Assembly: GCA_947629735.1 (NCBI GenBank)
Contig: CANREX010000082.1
Location: forward strand, 1 to 6,754
Direction: 5' to 3'
From: an uncultured Clostridia bacterium
GTDB lineage: Bacteria; Bacillota; Clostridia; Christensenellales; Borkfalkiaceae
Length of the DNA: 6,754 nucleotides
Below are positions 1-6,754 of this stretch, one piece after another; the stretch's first letter is position 1, and every line of letters starts with the position of its first letter. The notes under the pieces are model-generated. The model worked only from the letters and a program-made list of their open reading frames with translations, had not been told where the DNA came from and searched no databases. Made by a program: the position numbers and the translations under genes.

Positions 1-10
1 TCACTCTCTC

Positions 11-36
11 AAAAGGCGTAAGGACAACGCCTTTTT
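11..36 (+). terminator. Terminator-like hairpin of an off-window upstream gene
   Basis: Arms AAAAGGCGT (11-19) and ACGCCTTTT (27-35) are perfectly complementary, with a 7-base loop. The 3' arm runs into five Ts (32-36), as in a Rho-independent terminator on the plus strand. The A-run in the 5' arm could also let it work in the other direction. No coding sequence is visible to its left in the window, so the gene it would end is inferred. It may instead simply be the first member of the hairpin cluster that follows. Confidence 0.5.
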
Positions 37-44
37 CGGTCACC

Positions 45-70
45 GCTTGCGCCAAGCAATATGCGCAAGC
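45..70. repeat. Inverted repeat, 8-bp arms
   Basis: GCTTGCGC (45-52) and GCGCAAGC (63-70) are perfect inverted copies around a 10-base loop. No T-run follows, so it is not a terminator by itself. It is the second of four fold-backs in the first 160 bases. Confidence 0.5.
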
Positions 71-83
71 TCAACTCATGCGA

Positions 84-108
84 CAAAATAGTGCACTGCA
101 CTATTTTG
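84..108. repeat. Hairpin unit 1 of a tandem pair
   Basis: CAAAATAGTGCA (84-95) and TGCACTATTTTG (97-108) are a perfect 12-bp inverted repeat with a single central base; a real hairpin would open a slightly larger loop. It begins exactly 50 bases before a related hairpin at 134-159, and the flanks after each (GAGAA followed by CGC and CTCG) are also alike. This suggests an old tandem duplication of a unit of about 50 bp. Confidence 0.6.
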
Positions 109-133
109 AGAATTTCGCACTCGGCTCGCGCGG

Positions 134-159
134 CAAAACAGTGGGTGTCCACTGTTTTG
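134..159. repeat. Hairpin unit 2 of a tandem pair
   Basis: CAAAACAGTGG (134-144) and CCACTGTTTTG (149-159) form a perfect 11-bp stem with loop GTGT. Compared with the hairpin at 84-108, the T at the fifth A-tract-flanking position has become C and its partner A has become G. Both stems therefore stay perfect, which suggests the folded form is maintained. Function unknown; bases 160-230 after it show nothing I can identify. Confidence 0.6.
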
Positions 160-230
160 AGAAGCACCGCGCTCGTCCCTCGTGGTGGTAGGGAGTAACT
201 TTGAAACGGTTATTTCACTAAATACTATTG

Positions 231-272
231 GATTCTTCGACTGCGCACCTTCGGTGCTTCGCTCAGAATGAC
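231..272. repeat. REP-like interspersed palindromic repeat
   Basis: An inner stem GCACC (246-250) / GGTGC (254-258) with loop TTC sits inside outer ends ATTCT (232-236) and AGAAT (265-269). The minus-strand reading gives a VILSEA peptide. From memory, that peptide recurs as a spurious translation of a dispersed repeat in many bacterial genomes, so this is most likely an intergenic repeat copy and not coding. The CAGAATGAC end is shared with the three cores downstream. Confidence 0.55.
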
Positions 273-282
273 AGCAGGGGGG

Positions 283-370
283 TACGCCCTCGGGCAGAAT
301 GACAATAAAAATATATGCGTTCGCTCCGCTTTGTGAAAATATTTGCTTAATCGCAAAAATTTTCTACAAA
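283..370. repeat. 88-bp direct repeat, copy A
   Basis: The unit starts with TACGCCCTCGGGCAGAATGA, which contains the mini-palindrome GCCC-TC-GGGC, and continues into an AT-rich half. The AT-rich half holds an imperfect inverted repeat, GAAAATATTTGC (335-346) against GCAAAAATTTTC (353-364), with one mismatch. The same order of elements recurs at 423-510, and the first 28 bases of the two copies are identical. Confidence 0.65.
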
Positions 371-380
371 CCGTCGGGCT

Positions 381-401
381 TACGCCCTCGGGCAGAATGA
401 C
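381..401. repeat. Repeat core, short copy B
   Basis: The 21-base core starting TACGCCCTCGGGCAGAATGA is repeated exactly, but what follows (TACAATGGAGC) does not match the AT-rich half of copies A and C. It is a core-only or truncated copy lying between the two full units, in the same orientation. Confidence 0.65.
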
Positions 402-422
402 TACAATGGAGCATGCGGTGCT

Positions 423-510
423 TACGCCCTCGGGCAGAATGACAATAAAAAATGTGCATTCACTCCGCTTTTTAAAAAATGTTTGTTGTTTGCAAAAAAT
501 TTTACGCAAA
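423..510. repeat. 88-bp direct repeat, copy C
   Basis: Same core and first 28 bases as copy A, which lies 140 bp upstream, then a diverged AT-rich half with matching landmarks (CTCCGCTTT, TTTGCAAAAAATTTTA, GCAAA at the end). The AT-rich half again is a loose inverted repeat. It ends three bases before the stop of the small minus-strand ORF at 514-669. The apparent ORFs through this stretch repeat the same peptide (VILPEGVS) and are by-products of the repeat. Confidence 0.6.
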
Positions 511-513
511 TTT

Positions 514-669
514 TCAGCTTATTCTGAGTAATCTCCCGAAGCAGTTTGGACAGACGTAATTCCATTTCAAGGCGCAGTTTTTGCAGACGTGATTTCCGCA
601 GTTTTCGCACTCGAAAATTACGCCTTCCGTCCATATCGCGCCCGTTTTTCCGCTTTTACAGCTATTCAT
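514..669 (-). CDS. Small cysteine-rich putative zinc-binding protein
   Basis: This reading frame gives 51 residues from the ATG at 669 to a TGA at 514-516. Three CxxC knuckles are visible, C21-x2-C24, C29-x2-C32 and C40-x2-C43 (CPNC), with C4 and H27 nearby. The spacing C-x2-C-x4-C-x2-C-x7-C-x2-C is that of a compact zinc ribbon or RING-like fold. The protein has no signal peptide or membrane segment, so it would be cytosolic; its function is unknown. The start is uncertain. The ATG has no ribosome binding site just before it, while a good GAGGGAG (708-714) lies about 38 bases upstream with no ordinary start codon at the right distance. The frame stays open upstream into gyrB, but that part looks like gyrB antisense. 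It could be a chance ORF, though such cysteine spacing is hard to get by chance. Confidence 0.5.
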   Translation of the reverse strand: MNSCKSGKTGAIWTEGVIFECENCGNHVCKNCALKWNYVCPNCFGRLLRIS

Positions 670-732
670 GCAAAAAGTATGGCGAAATGCGTTTATTTTA
701 TGCCTTTCTCCCTCTTTTTTTCGTTCAAAAAC

Positions 733-761
733 TTGCCTAACTTCTAATAATATGGTATAAT
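733..761 (+). promoter_or_regulatory. gyrB-gyrA promoter (sigma-A type, extended -10)
   Basis: The -35 element is TTGCCT (733-738, four of six consensus bases). A 17-bp spacer follows, then a perfect -10 TATAAT (756-761) preceded by TGG (753-755), which makes an extended -10. A T-run (715-721) and an A-run (727-731) just upstream resemble an UP element. Transcription would start near 768, giving a leader of about 20 bases. GGAGAG at 778-783 is the ribosome binding site, about 9 bases before the gyrB ATG. Gyrase promoters are commonly turned up by DNA relaxation, but nothing in the sequence proves this here. Confidence 0.8.
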
Positions 762-776
762 ATAAAAAACTGTAAA
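747..776 (-). promoter_or_regulatory. Possible divergent promoter for the small zinc-knuckle ORF
   Basis: Read on the minus strand, TTTACA (776-771) and TATTAT (752-747) are each one base from consensus and are separated by 18 bp. They would start transcription near 740 toward the ORF at 514-669. The elements interleave with the gyrB promoter, so the two could not be occupied together. The region is AT-rich, so a chance match is quite possible. Confidence 0.3.
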
Positions 777-790
777 CGGAGAGTGTAATT

Positions 791-2719
<1,929 letters not shown>

Positions 2720-2729
2720 GGGGGAGGAG
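2720..2729 (+). promoter_or_regulatory. Strong ribosome binding site of gyrA
   Basis: GGGGGAGGAG fills most of the 14-base gap between the gyrB stop and the gyrA ATG. GGAGG (2723-2727) ends 6 bases before the start. It fixes the gyrA start at 2734 over later in-frame ATGs (residues 20 and 23) and suggests independent strong initiation within the operon. Confidence 0.8.
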
Positions 2730-2733
2730 AGAT

Positions 2734-5277
2734 ATGGCTAAAAAGGAAACAAGTCCCGAGCTCACAGAAGAGTTCGTCAAGACCTTGGCTATGACGAAGA
2801 TGCTCGACGTCGAGGTGGACGAAGAGCTCAAAAAGTCGTTCATAGCATACGCGATGGCGGTCAACGTCTCCCGCGCGATTCCCGATATAAGGGACGGTTT
2901 GAAGCCCGTGCACCGCAGAATTCTTTATTCCATGCACGAACTCGGCTTGTACAGCGACAAGGCGTTCAGAAAATGCGCGCGTATCGTCGGCGATTGTCTC
3001 GGTAAATATCACCCTCACGGCGACAGCTCGGTTTACGACGCGCTCGTAAGGCTTGCTCAGGACTTTACGATTAACATGCCGCTTGTTGAAGGTCACGGCA
3101 ACTTCGGCTCGGTAGACGGCGACCCAGCCGCGGCGATGAGGTACACGGAAGCGAGGCTTTCGAAGATTTCTTCCGAAATGCTGCGCGACCTCGACAAAGA
3201 GACGGTAGACTTCTACCCGACTTTCGACGATACGGGCATGCAGCCCACCGTTCTTCCCTGCCGTTTCCCCAATATGTTGGTAAACGGTTCGGACGGCATA
3301 GCGGTAGGCATGGCGACCAATATCCCTCCGCACAACCTCGGTGAAGTAATAGACGGCGTCTGCGCAATGATAGACAACCCCGACATAGAGATTGACGAGC
3401 TGATGGAATACATTCCCGCGCCGGACTTTCCCACGGGCGCGCTCATTATGGGGCGCGGCGGCATAAGAAAGGCGTATAAGACGGGGCGGGGCAACATAGT
3501 CATTCGCTCCCGCTGCGAGATAGAGGACTATCAGAGCGGCAACCAGACCCGCCAGAGGATAATCGTCACGGAAATTCCCTATCAGGTCAACAAGGCAAAG
3601 CTCATCGAGACGATGGCGGACCTCGTCAAGGACAAAAAAATCGAGGGCATTTCGGATATCCGCGAGGAATCCGACCGCGACGGCATGCGCATCGTCATAG
3701 AGATAAAGAAGGACGCCAACGCGCAAGTCGTACTGAACCTCTTATATAAGCACACTAATTTGCAGATTTCCGACGGGCTTATAATGCTTGCCCTCGTGGA
3801 CGGCGCGCCCAAGATCTGCAACCTCAAAGATTTCATATATTATTACCTCGAACACCAGAAGGACGTCATTCGCCGCAGGACGAAATACGACCTCGTAAAG
3901 ACGGAAGAGCGCGCGCATATCTTAAAAGGACTTGTAATCGCGCAGGCTTCCATTGAGGAAGTCGTGGAAGTCTGCCGCAGCGCAGTAGATAAGACGGACT
4001 GCGTGCAAAAGCTCACCGCCCGTTTCGAGCTCGACGAAAGGCAGGCGACCGCCGTTGCGGAACTCCGCCTGTACAGGTTATCCCACCTCGAAGTGGACAA
4101 GATAACCGAAGAGCTCGACCAGCTCGAAAAGGCGATAGCGGACTATAAGGATATCCTCGCCAACGAGAGCAGGGTATACGGCATAATCCGCGACGACCTC
4201 CTCGAAATCAAGCGCAAATATCCCTCCGAGAGAAAGACGGAGATAGCGGTCGACTACGGCGACATCGACGACGCCGATTTGATACCCGAAGAGCAGGTTG
4301 TTATCTCGCTCACTCACGGCGGCTACGTAAAGAGGCTGCCCGTCGCCGAATACAGGGCGCAGCACCGCGGCGGAATGGGTGTCACGGGGCACAAGCCGAA
4401 GGAGGAGGACTTCGTCGAGAACATGTTCGTATGCTCCACGCACGACGACATCTTGCTCTTCTCGGACTTCGGCAAGGTCTATTCGATAAAGGGCTATCAG
4501 ATACCCGAAGCGGCGCGTGCGGCGCGCGGCAGGGCGATAGTCAATATCGTCCAGATAGAACAGGAAGAGAAGATTTCCGCAATTATCCCCTACAACGAGG
4601 AAAAGCAGTATATATGCTTTGCCACGCACAACGGAATGATAAAAAAGACGGATATTTCGCAGTTTGCCAATATCCACCGCAACGGAAAGATTGCGATAAG
4701 GCTCAACGAGGGCGACAGCCTGATTTCCGTGCAGTACTGCGGCGAGGGCGACGAAGTCATGGTCGCAAGCCGCGGCGGCAAGTGCATAACGTTCAAGCAG
4801 GAAGCCGTGCGCGCCATGGGCAGGGATACCGCGGGCGTTCGCGCGATGAAGCTCGTCGGCGAAGATTGCCTTGTGGATATGCTCGTGGTGGATAAGGAAA
4901 AGGACGTGCTCACCGTAAGCTCCAACGGCTACGGCAAGCGCACTGATCCTTCCAACTACCGCGCGCAGGGAAGAGCAGGCAAGGGCATTAAGGCGGGCAC
5001 GTTCAACGAGCTCACGGGTCACCTCGTATCGCTCAAACAGGTCAGCGACGATGACGACGCGATGATTATTTCGGACGGCGGCACGATAATAAGAATGCAC
5101 TGCGCGGATATCTCCCGTTTCGGCAGGGCTTCGAGGGGCGTGCGCCTGATGAGGCTGAAAGACGGTCACGTCGCGACGGTTGCGCTCACCGAGCGCGACG
5201 ACGAGGCGGAAACGCAAGCTCCCGAAGAGAGCGCGGCAGACGTCCCCGCGGAGGAAGAAGAGGGAACGGAAGAGTAA
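2734..5277 (+). CDS. gyrA: DNA gyrase subunit A
   Basis: This is the DNA cleavage and rejoining subunit of gyrase (847 residues), partner of the upstream GyrB. The N-terminal winged-helix/tower region holds the catalytic pair R136-Y137 in AAMRYTEARL. The quinolone region reads ARIVGDCLGKYHPHGDSSVYD (residues 82-102), with S98 and D102 matching quinolone-sensitive E. coli S83 and D87. A tower and coiled coil run to about 505, and a six-bladed beta-pinwheel from about 515 to 818. The GyrA-box lies at 543-549 as QHRGGMG; the usual form is Q(R/K)RGG(R/K)G, so two basic positions are lost. Degenerate box-like turns follow, for example GRAGKG (746-751). An acidic tail (819-847, 14 Asp/Glu in 29 residues) ends the protein, as in other GyrAs. 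Conserved core motifs near 438-452 and 346-353 are also altered. ParC of topoisomerase IV is the alternative, but the pairing and the largely GyrA-like pinwheel favour gyrase. Confidence 0.95.
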   Translation: MAKKETSPELTEEFVKTLAMTKMLDVEVDEELKKSFIAYAMAVNVSRAIPDIRDGLKPVHRRILYSMHELGLYSDKAFRKCARIVGDCLGKYHPHGDSSVYDALVRLAQDFTINMPLVEGHGNFGSVDGDPAAAMRYTEARLSKISSEMLRDLDKETVDFYPTFDDTGMQPTVLPCRFPNMLVNGSDGIAVGMATNIPPHNLGEVIDGVCAMIDNPDIEIDELMEYIPAPDFPTGALIMGRGGIRKAYKTGRGNIVIRSRCEIEDYQSGNQTRQRIIVTEIPYQVNKAKLIETMADLVKDKKIEGISDIREESDRDGMRIVIEIKKDANAQVVLNLLYKHTNLQISDGLIMLALVDGAPKICNLKDFIYYYLEHQKDVIRRRTKYDLVKTEERAHILKGLVIAQASIEEVVEVCRSAVDKTDCVQKLTARFELDERQATAVAELRLYRLSHLEVDKITEELDQLEKAIADYKDILANESRVYGIIRDDLLEIKRKYPSERKTEIAVDYGDIDDADLIPEEQVVISLTHGGYVKRLPVAEYRAQHRGGMGVTGHKPKEEDFVENMFVCSTHDDILLFSDFGKVYSIKGYQIPEAARAARGRAIVNIVQIEQEEKISAIIPYNEEKQYICFATHNGMIKKTDISQFANIHRNGKIAIRLNEGDSLISVQYCGEGDEVMVASRGGKCITFKQEAVRAMGRDTAGVRAMKLVGEDCLVDMLVVDKEKDVLTVSSNGYGKRTDPSNYRAQGRAGKGIKAGTFNELTGHLVSLKQVSDDDDAMIISDGGTIIRMHCADISRFGRASRGVRLMRLKDGHVATVALTERDDEAETQAPEESAADVPAEEEEGTEE

Positions 5278-5360
5278 TTTATCTGCAAAGCCGCAACTTT
5301 GAAAAAGCGGGGCGATTTCCCCGAAAGATAGGCAATTCCCTCCGAAAAAGCATAAATCAT

Positions 5361-5407
5361 AAAAAAAAGCGCGATAAAAGGGGCGCGGTCAAATTTGACC
5401 GCGCCCC
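5361..5407 (-). terminator. Terminator of the minus-strand P-type ATPase gene
   Basis: A perfect 28-bp palindrome occupies 5380-5407, with 14-base arms GGGGCGCGGTCAAA and its complement meeting at AAATTT. On the minus strand it is followed at once by TTTT (5379-5376) and then by eight Ts (5368-5361), 29 bases after the ATPase stop. On the plus strand only scattered Ts follow, so it suits the ATPase transcript best. It may also block gyrA read-through because the genes converge. The rest of the gap (5278-5360) shows only a weak 5-bp hairpin. Confidence 0.8.
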
Positions 5408-5435
5408 GACGCATTTATATTACGTTTTTCTCAAA

Positions 5436-6754
5436 TCATGCGGGTTTCTTTTCGGCTTCTTTCTTCTTGCCCGTAGACGACGGCATGATTATCTGCATTA
5501 TCTTGATTAGCGATTGCGACAGCGGGAACGCCGCTTCAATCACCACGGCTATTATAAGTATGTGCATTACCGTCCACGGCAGCTCGCTGAACTTCACGCC
5601 CGCGTTCGTCGTGTACAGCATGTCGGACAGGAAAGGCACGCAGTAAGCGGTAAGGCAGATAGCCACCATGCTCAAAAACAGCACGAGCCTGTACGCATTG
5701 AGAGGCTGACATACCCTGTATAGCATAACCAAGCCCGAGAACGTCAACGCAATCATGCACATGGGCACGTACAGCTGTCCGAATTCCGCGTCGTTGAATA
5801 CGTGCGTAAGGAACATGGACATCACACAGATTATCATAAGCACCGCGCCCGAAATACTTTGGCTCATGACGTGCGTTATGAACTTGCCTTCCACCCTCGC
5901 GTTGTTGGGTTGCAGCGAGAGGAAGAAGGAGGGCACGCCGATAATGCACACTTCCAGAAGCAGCATATTGCTCGGCATGAACAGATACGCGCTGCCCATT
6001 ATTATGCACAAAGTAGCCAAAATTGCGGTAAACAGCGTCTTCATCAGGTACAGCGAGGAGCTGTTTTTGATGTTGTTTATGACCCTTCTGCCCTCGGCAA
6101 CGACTTTCGGCATGGAGTTGAAGTTGTTGTCCATAAGCACAAGGTGGCTTACGTTTCTCGCCGCCTCGCTGCCCGAAGCGACCGACACGGCGCAGTCTGC
6201 CTCTTTCAGCGCCAAAATATCGTTTACGCCGTCCCCCGTCATGGCGACCGTATTGCCCTGCGCCTTGATACTGCGCACCAATATGGCCTTTTGCTCGGGC
6301 GTAACCCTCCCGAACACGGTGTACTTGTTGGCGACGTTTTCCACCTCTTTTTCGTTCAGCCCGTCAAGGGAAATAAACTTGTCGGCGTTCTCTATTCCCG
6401 CCCGCTTTGCTACTTCTGCCACGGTTACGGGGTTGTCGCCCGAGATAACTTTTACCGCCACGTCGTTATCCCTGAACCACTTTATGGTGTTTATCGCGTC
6501 CTCCCTTATGTTGTCCGCAATGGAAATTATCGCAATCGGTTTTAAAAGGGTGGGCAGTTTATCGGCGACGATAGGCGCGGAGGAGTGCGCCACGACAATC
6601 ACCCTAAGCCCCATCTGCGCGTATTGTTTTACGATCCTTTCCACTTTCGCGGGGTAGGGTTTAAGCACAAATTCGGGCGCGCCCATTACAAACGTGCCGA
6701 CCTCGTCAAATGTCACGGCGGACAGCTTGCGCTTTGAAGAGAAGGGTATTTTTG
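5436..6754 (-). CDS. Cation-transporting P-type ATPase, CtpE-like (C-terminal part)
   Basis: The 5' end lies beyond the right edge; about 438 C-terminal residues are visible. Going inward from 6752 the frame reads KIPFSSKRKLS and soon after GAPEF, both nucleotide-binding-domain motifs. Next come DNIREDA (6515-6495), SGDNP, the P-domain EQK lysine and the hinge TGDGVND (6239-6219). Six hydrophobic segments follow (approximately M5-M10), then a lysine-rich tail and a TGA stop. The phosphorylated DKTGT and the M4 ion-site motif are off-window. IGVPSFFLSLQPN in M6 and PFSS-RK are typical, from memory, of the CtpE-like group; mycobacterial CtpE has been linked to calcium uptake. The ion moved here cannot be told. 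Codon use, including frequent ATA, matches the gyrase genes. It converges on gyrA with a 158-bp gap and has its own terminator; no functional link to gyrase is implied. Confidence 0.92.
   Translation of the reverse strand, partial: KIPFSSKRKLSAVTFDEVGTFVMGAPEFVLKPYPAKVERIVKQYAQMGLRVIVVAHSSAPIVADKLPTLLKPIAIISIADNIREDAINTIKWFRDNDVAVKVISGDNPVTVAEVAKRAGIENADKFISLDGLNEKEVENVANKYTVFGRVTPEQKAILVRSIKAQGNTVAMTGDGVNDILALKEADCAVSVASGSEAARNVSHLVLMDNNFNSMPKVVAEGRRVINNIKNSSSLYLMKTLFTAILATLCIIMGSAYLFMPSNMLLLEVCIIGVPSFFLSLQPNNARVEGKFITHVMSQSISGAVLMIICVMSMFLTHVFNDAEFGQLYVPMCMIALTFSGLVMLYRVCQPLNAYRLVLFLSMVAICLTAYCVPFLSDMLYTTNAGVKFSELPWTVMHILIIAVVIEAAFPLSQSLIKIMQIIMPSSTGKKKEAEKKPA

Noticed and set aside
225..509. 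Minus-strand ORF of 94 residues with repeated VILPEGVS-type peptides
   Set aside because: The peptide repeats come from the DNA repeats at 231-510. The ORF has no start context and no independent sign of coding.
231..510. CRISPR array
   Set aside because: Only three cores with unequal spacing (98 and 42 bases), unlike uniform CRISPR repeats and spacers, and no cas genes nearby.
1..790. Replication origin next to gyrB, as in dnaA-dnaN-recF-gyrB regions
   Set aside because: No TTATCCACA-type DnaA box cluster was seen, and no dnaA, dnaN or recF sequence is in the window.
4078..5217. Long minus-strand ORF (379 residues) opposite gyrA
   Set aside because: Same reasoning: a shadow of the GyrA pinwheel coding sequence.
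5308..5323. Hairpin CGGGG/CCCCG after gyrA as its terminator
   Set aside because: The stem is only 5 bp and no T-run follows.
5755..6657. Plus-strand ORF (300 residues) opposite the P-type ATPase
   Set aside because: The minus strand carries clear ATPase motifs. The plus-strand product looks membrane-like only because it mirrors hydrophobic codons.

Overview
The window holds a housekeeping DNA gyrase operon from what looks like a Gram-positive, probably uncultured Clostridia-type (Bacillota) genome. The evidence for that is a short 642-residue GyrB without the large insert of the E. coli protein, a gyrB-gyrA pair 14 bases apart, strong GGAGG-type ribosome binding sites and a canonical extended -10 promoter. 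Codon use is GC-rich overall but strongly favours ATA for isoleucine. Exact taxonomy cannot be set from this sequence alone. TAA and TGA both act as stops, so the standard bacterial code fits.

Layout: bases 1-513 are non-coding and made almost wholly of fold-back and repeated DNA. First come four consecutive hairpins (11-159), the first of which resembles an intrinsic terminator of a gene lying off the left edge. Then follow a REP-like palindromic repeat (231-272) and three direct copies of a short core, two of them inside 88-bp units spaced 140 bp apart (283-370 and 423-510). At 514-669, on the minus strand, lies a possible 51-residue cysteine-rich zinc-binding protein. The AT-rich stretch at 733-776 carries a very good gyrB promoter and, on the other strand, a weaker promoter-like match that would overlap it.

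gyrB (791-2719) and gyrA (2734-5277) are intact and would be co-transcribed. Together they form the A2B2 gyrase, which uses ATP to introduce negative supercoils ahead of replication and transcription. Catalytic residues are all present. Noteworthy departures are glutamine at the position of the E. coli GyrB coumarin-contact arginine R136, a degenerate GyrA-box (QHRGGMG), and unusual residues in otherwise conserved parts of the GyrA core.

A gene on the opposite strand (5436 to beyond the right edge) encodes the C-terminal part of a CtpE-like P-type cation ATPase. It converges on gyrA, and a 28-bp perfect palindrome followed by T-runs on the minus strand is its terminator.

No clearly new multi-gene system is visible. 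The most interesting material is the structured repeat region upstream of gyrB, the small zinc-knuckle ORF next to it, and the GyrA/GyrB motif variants.
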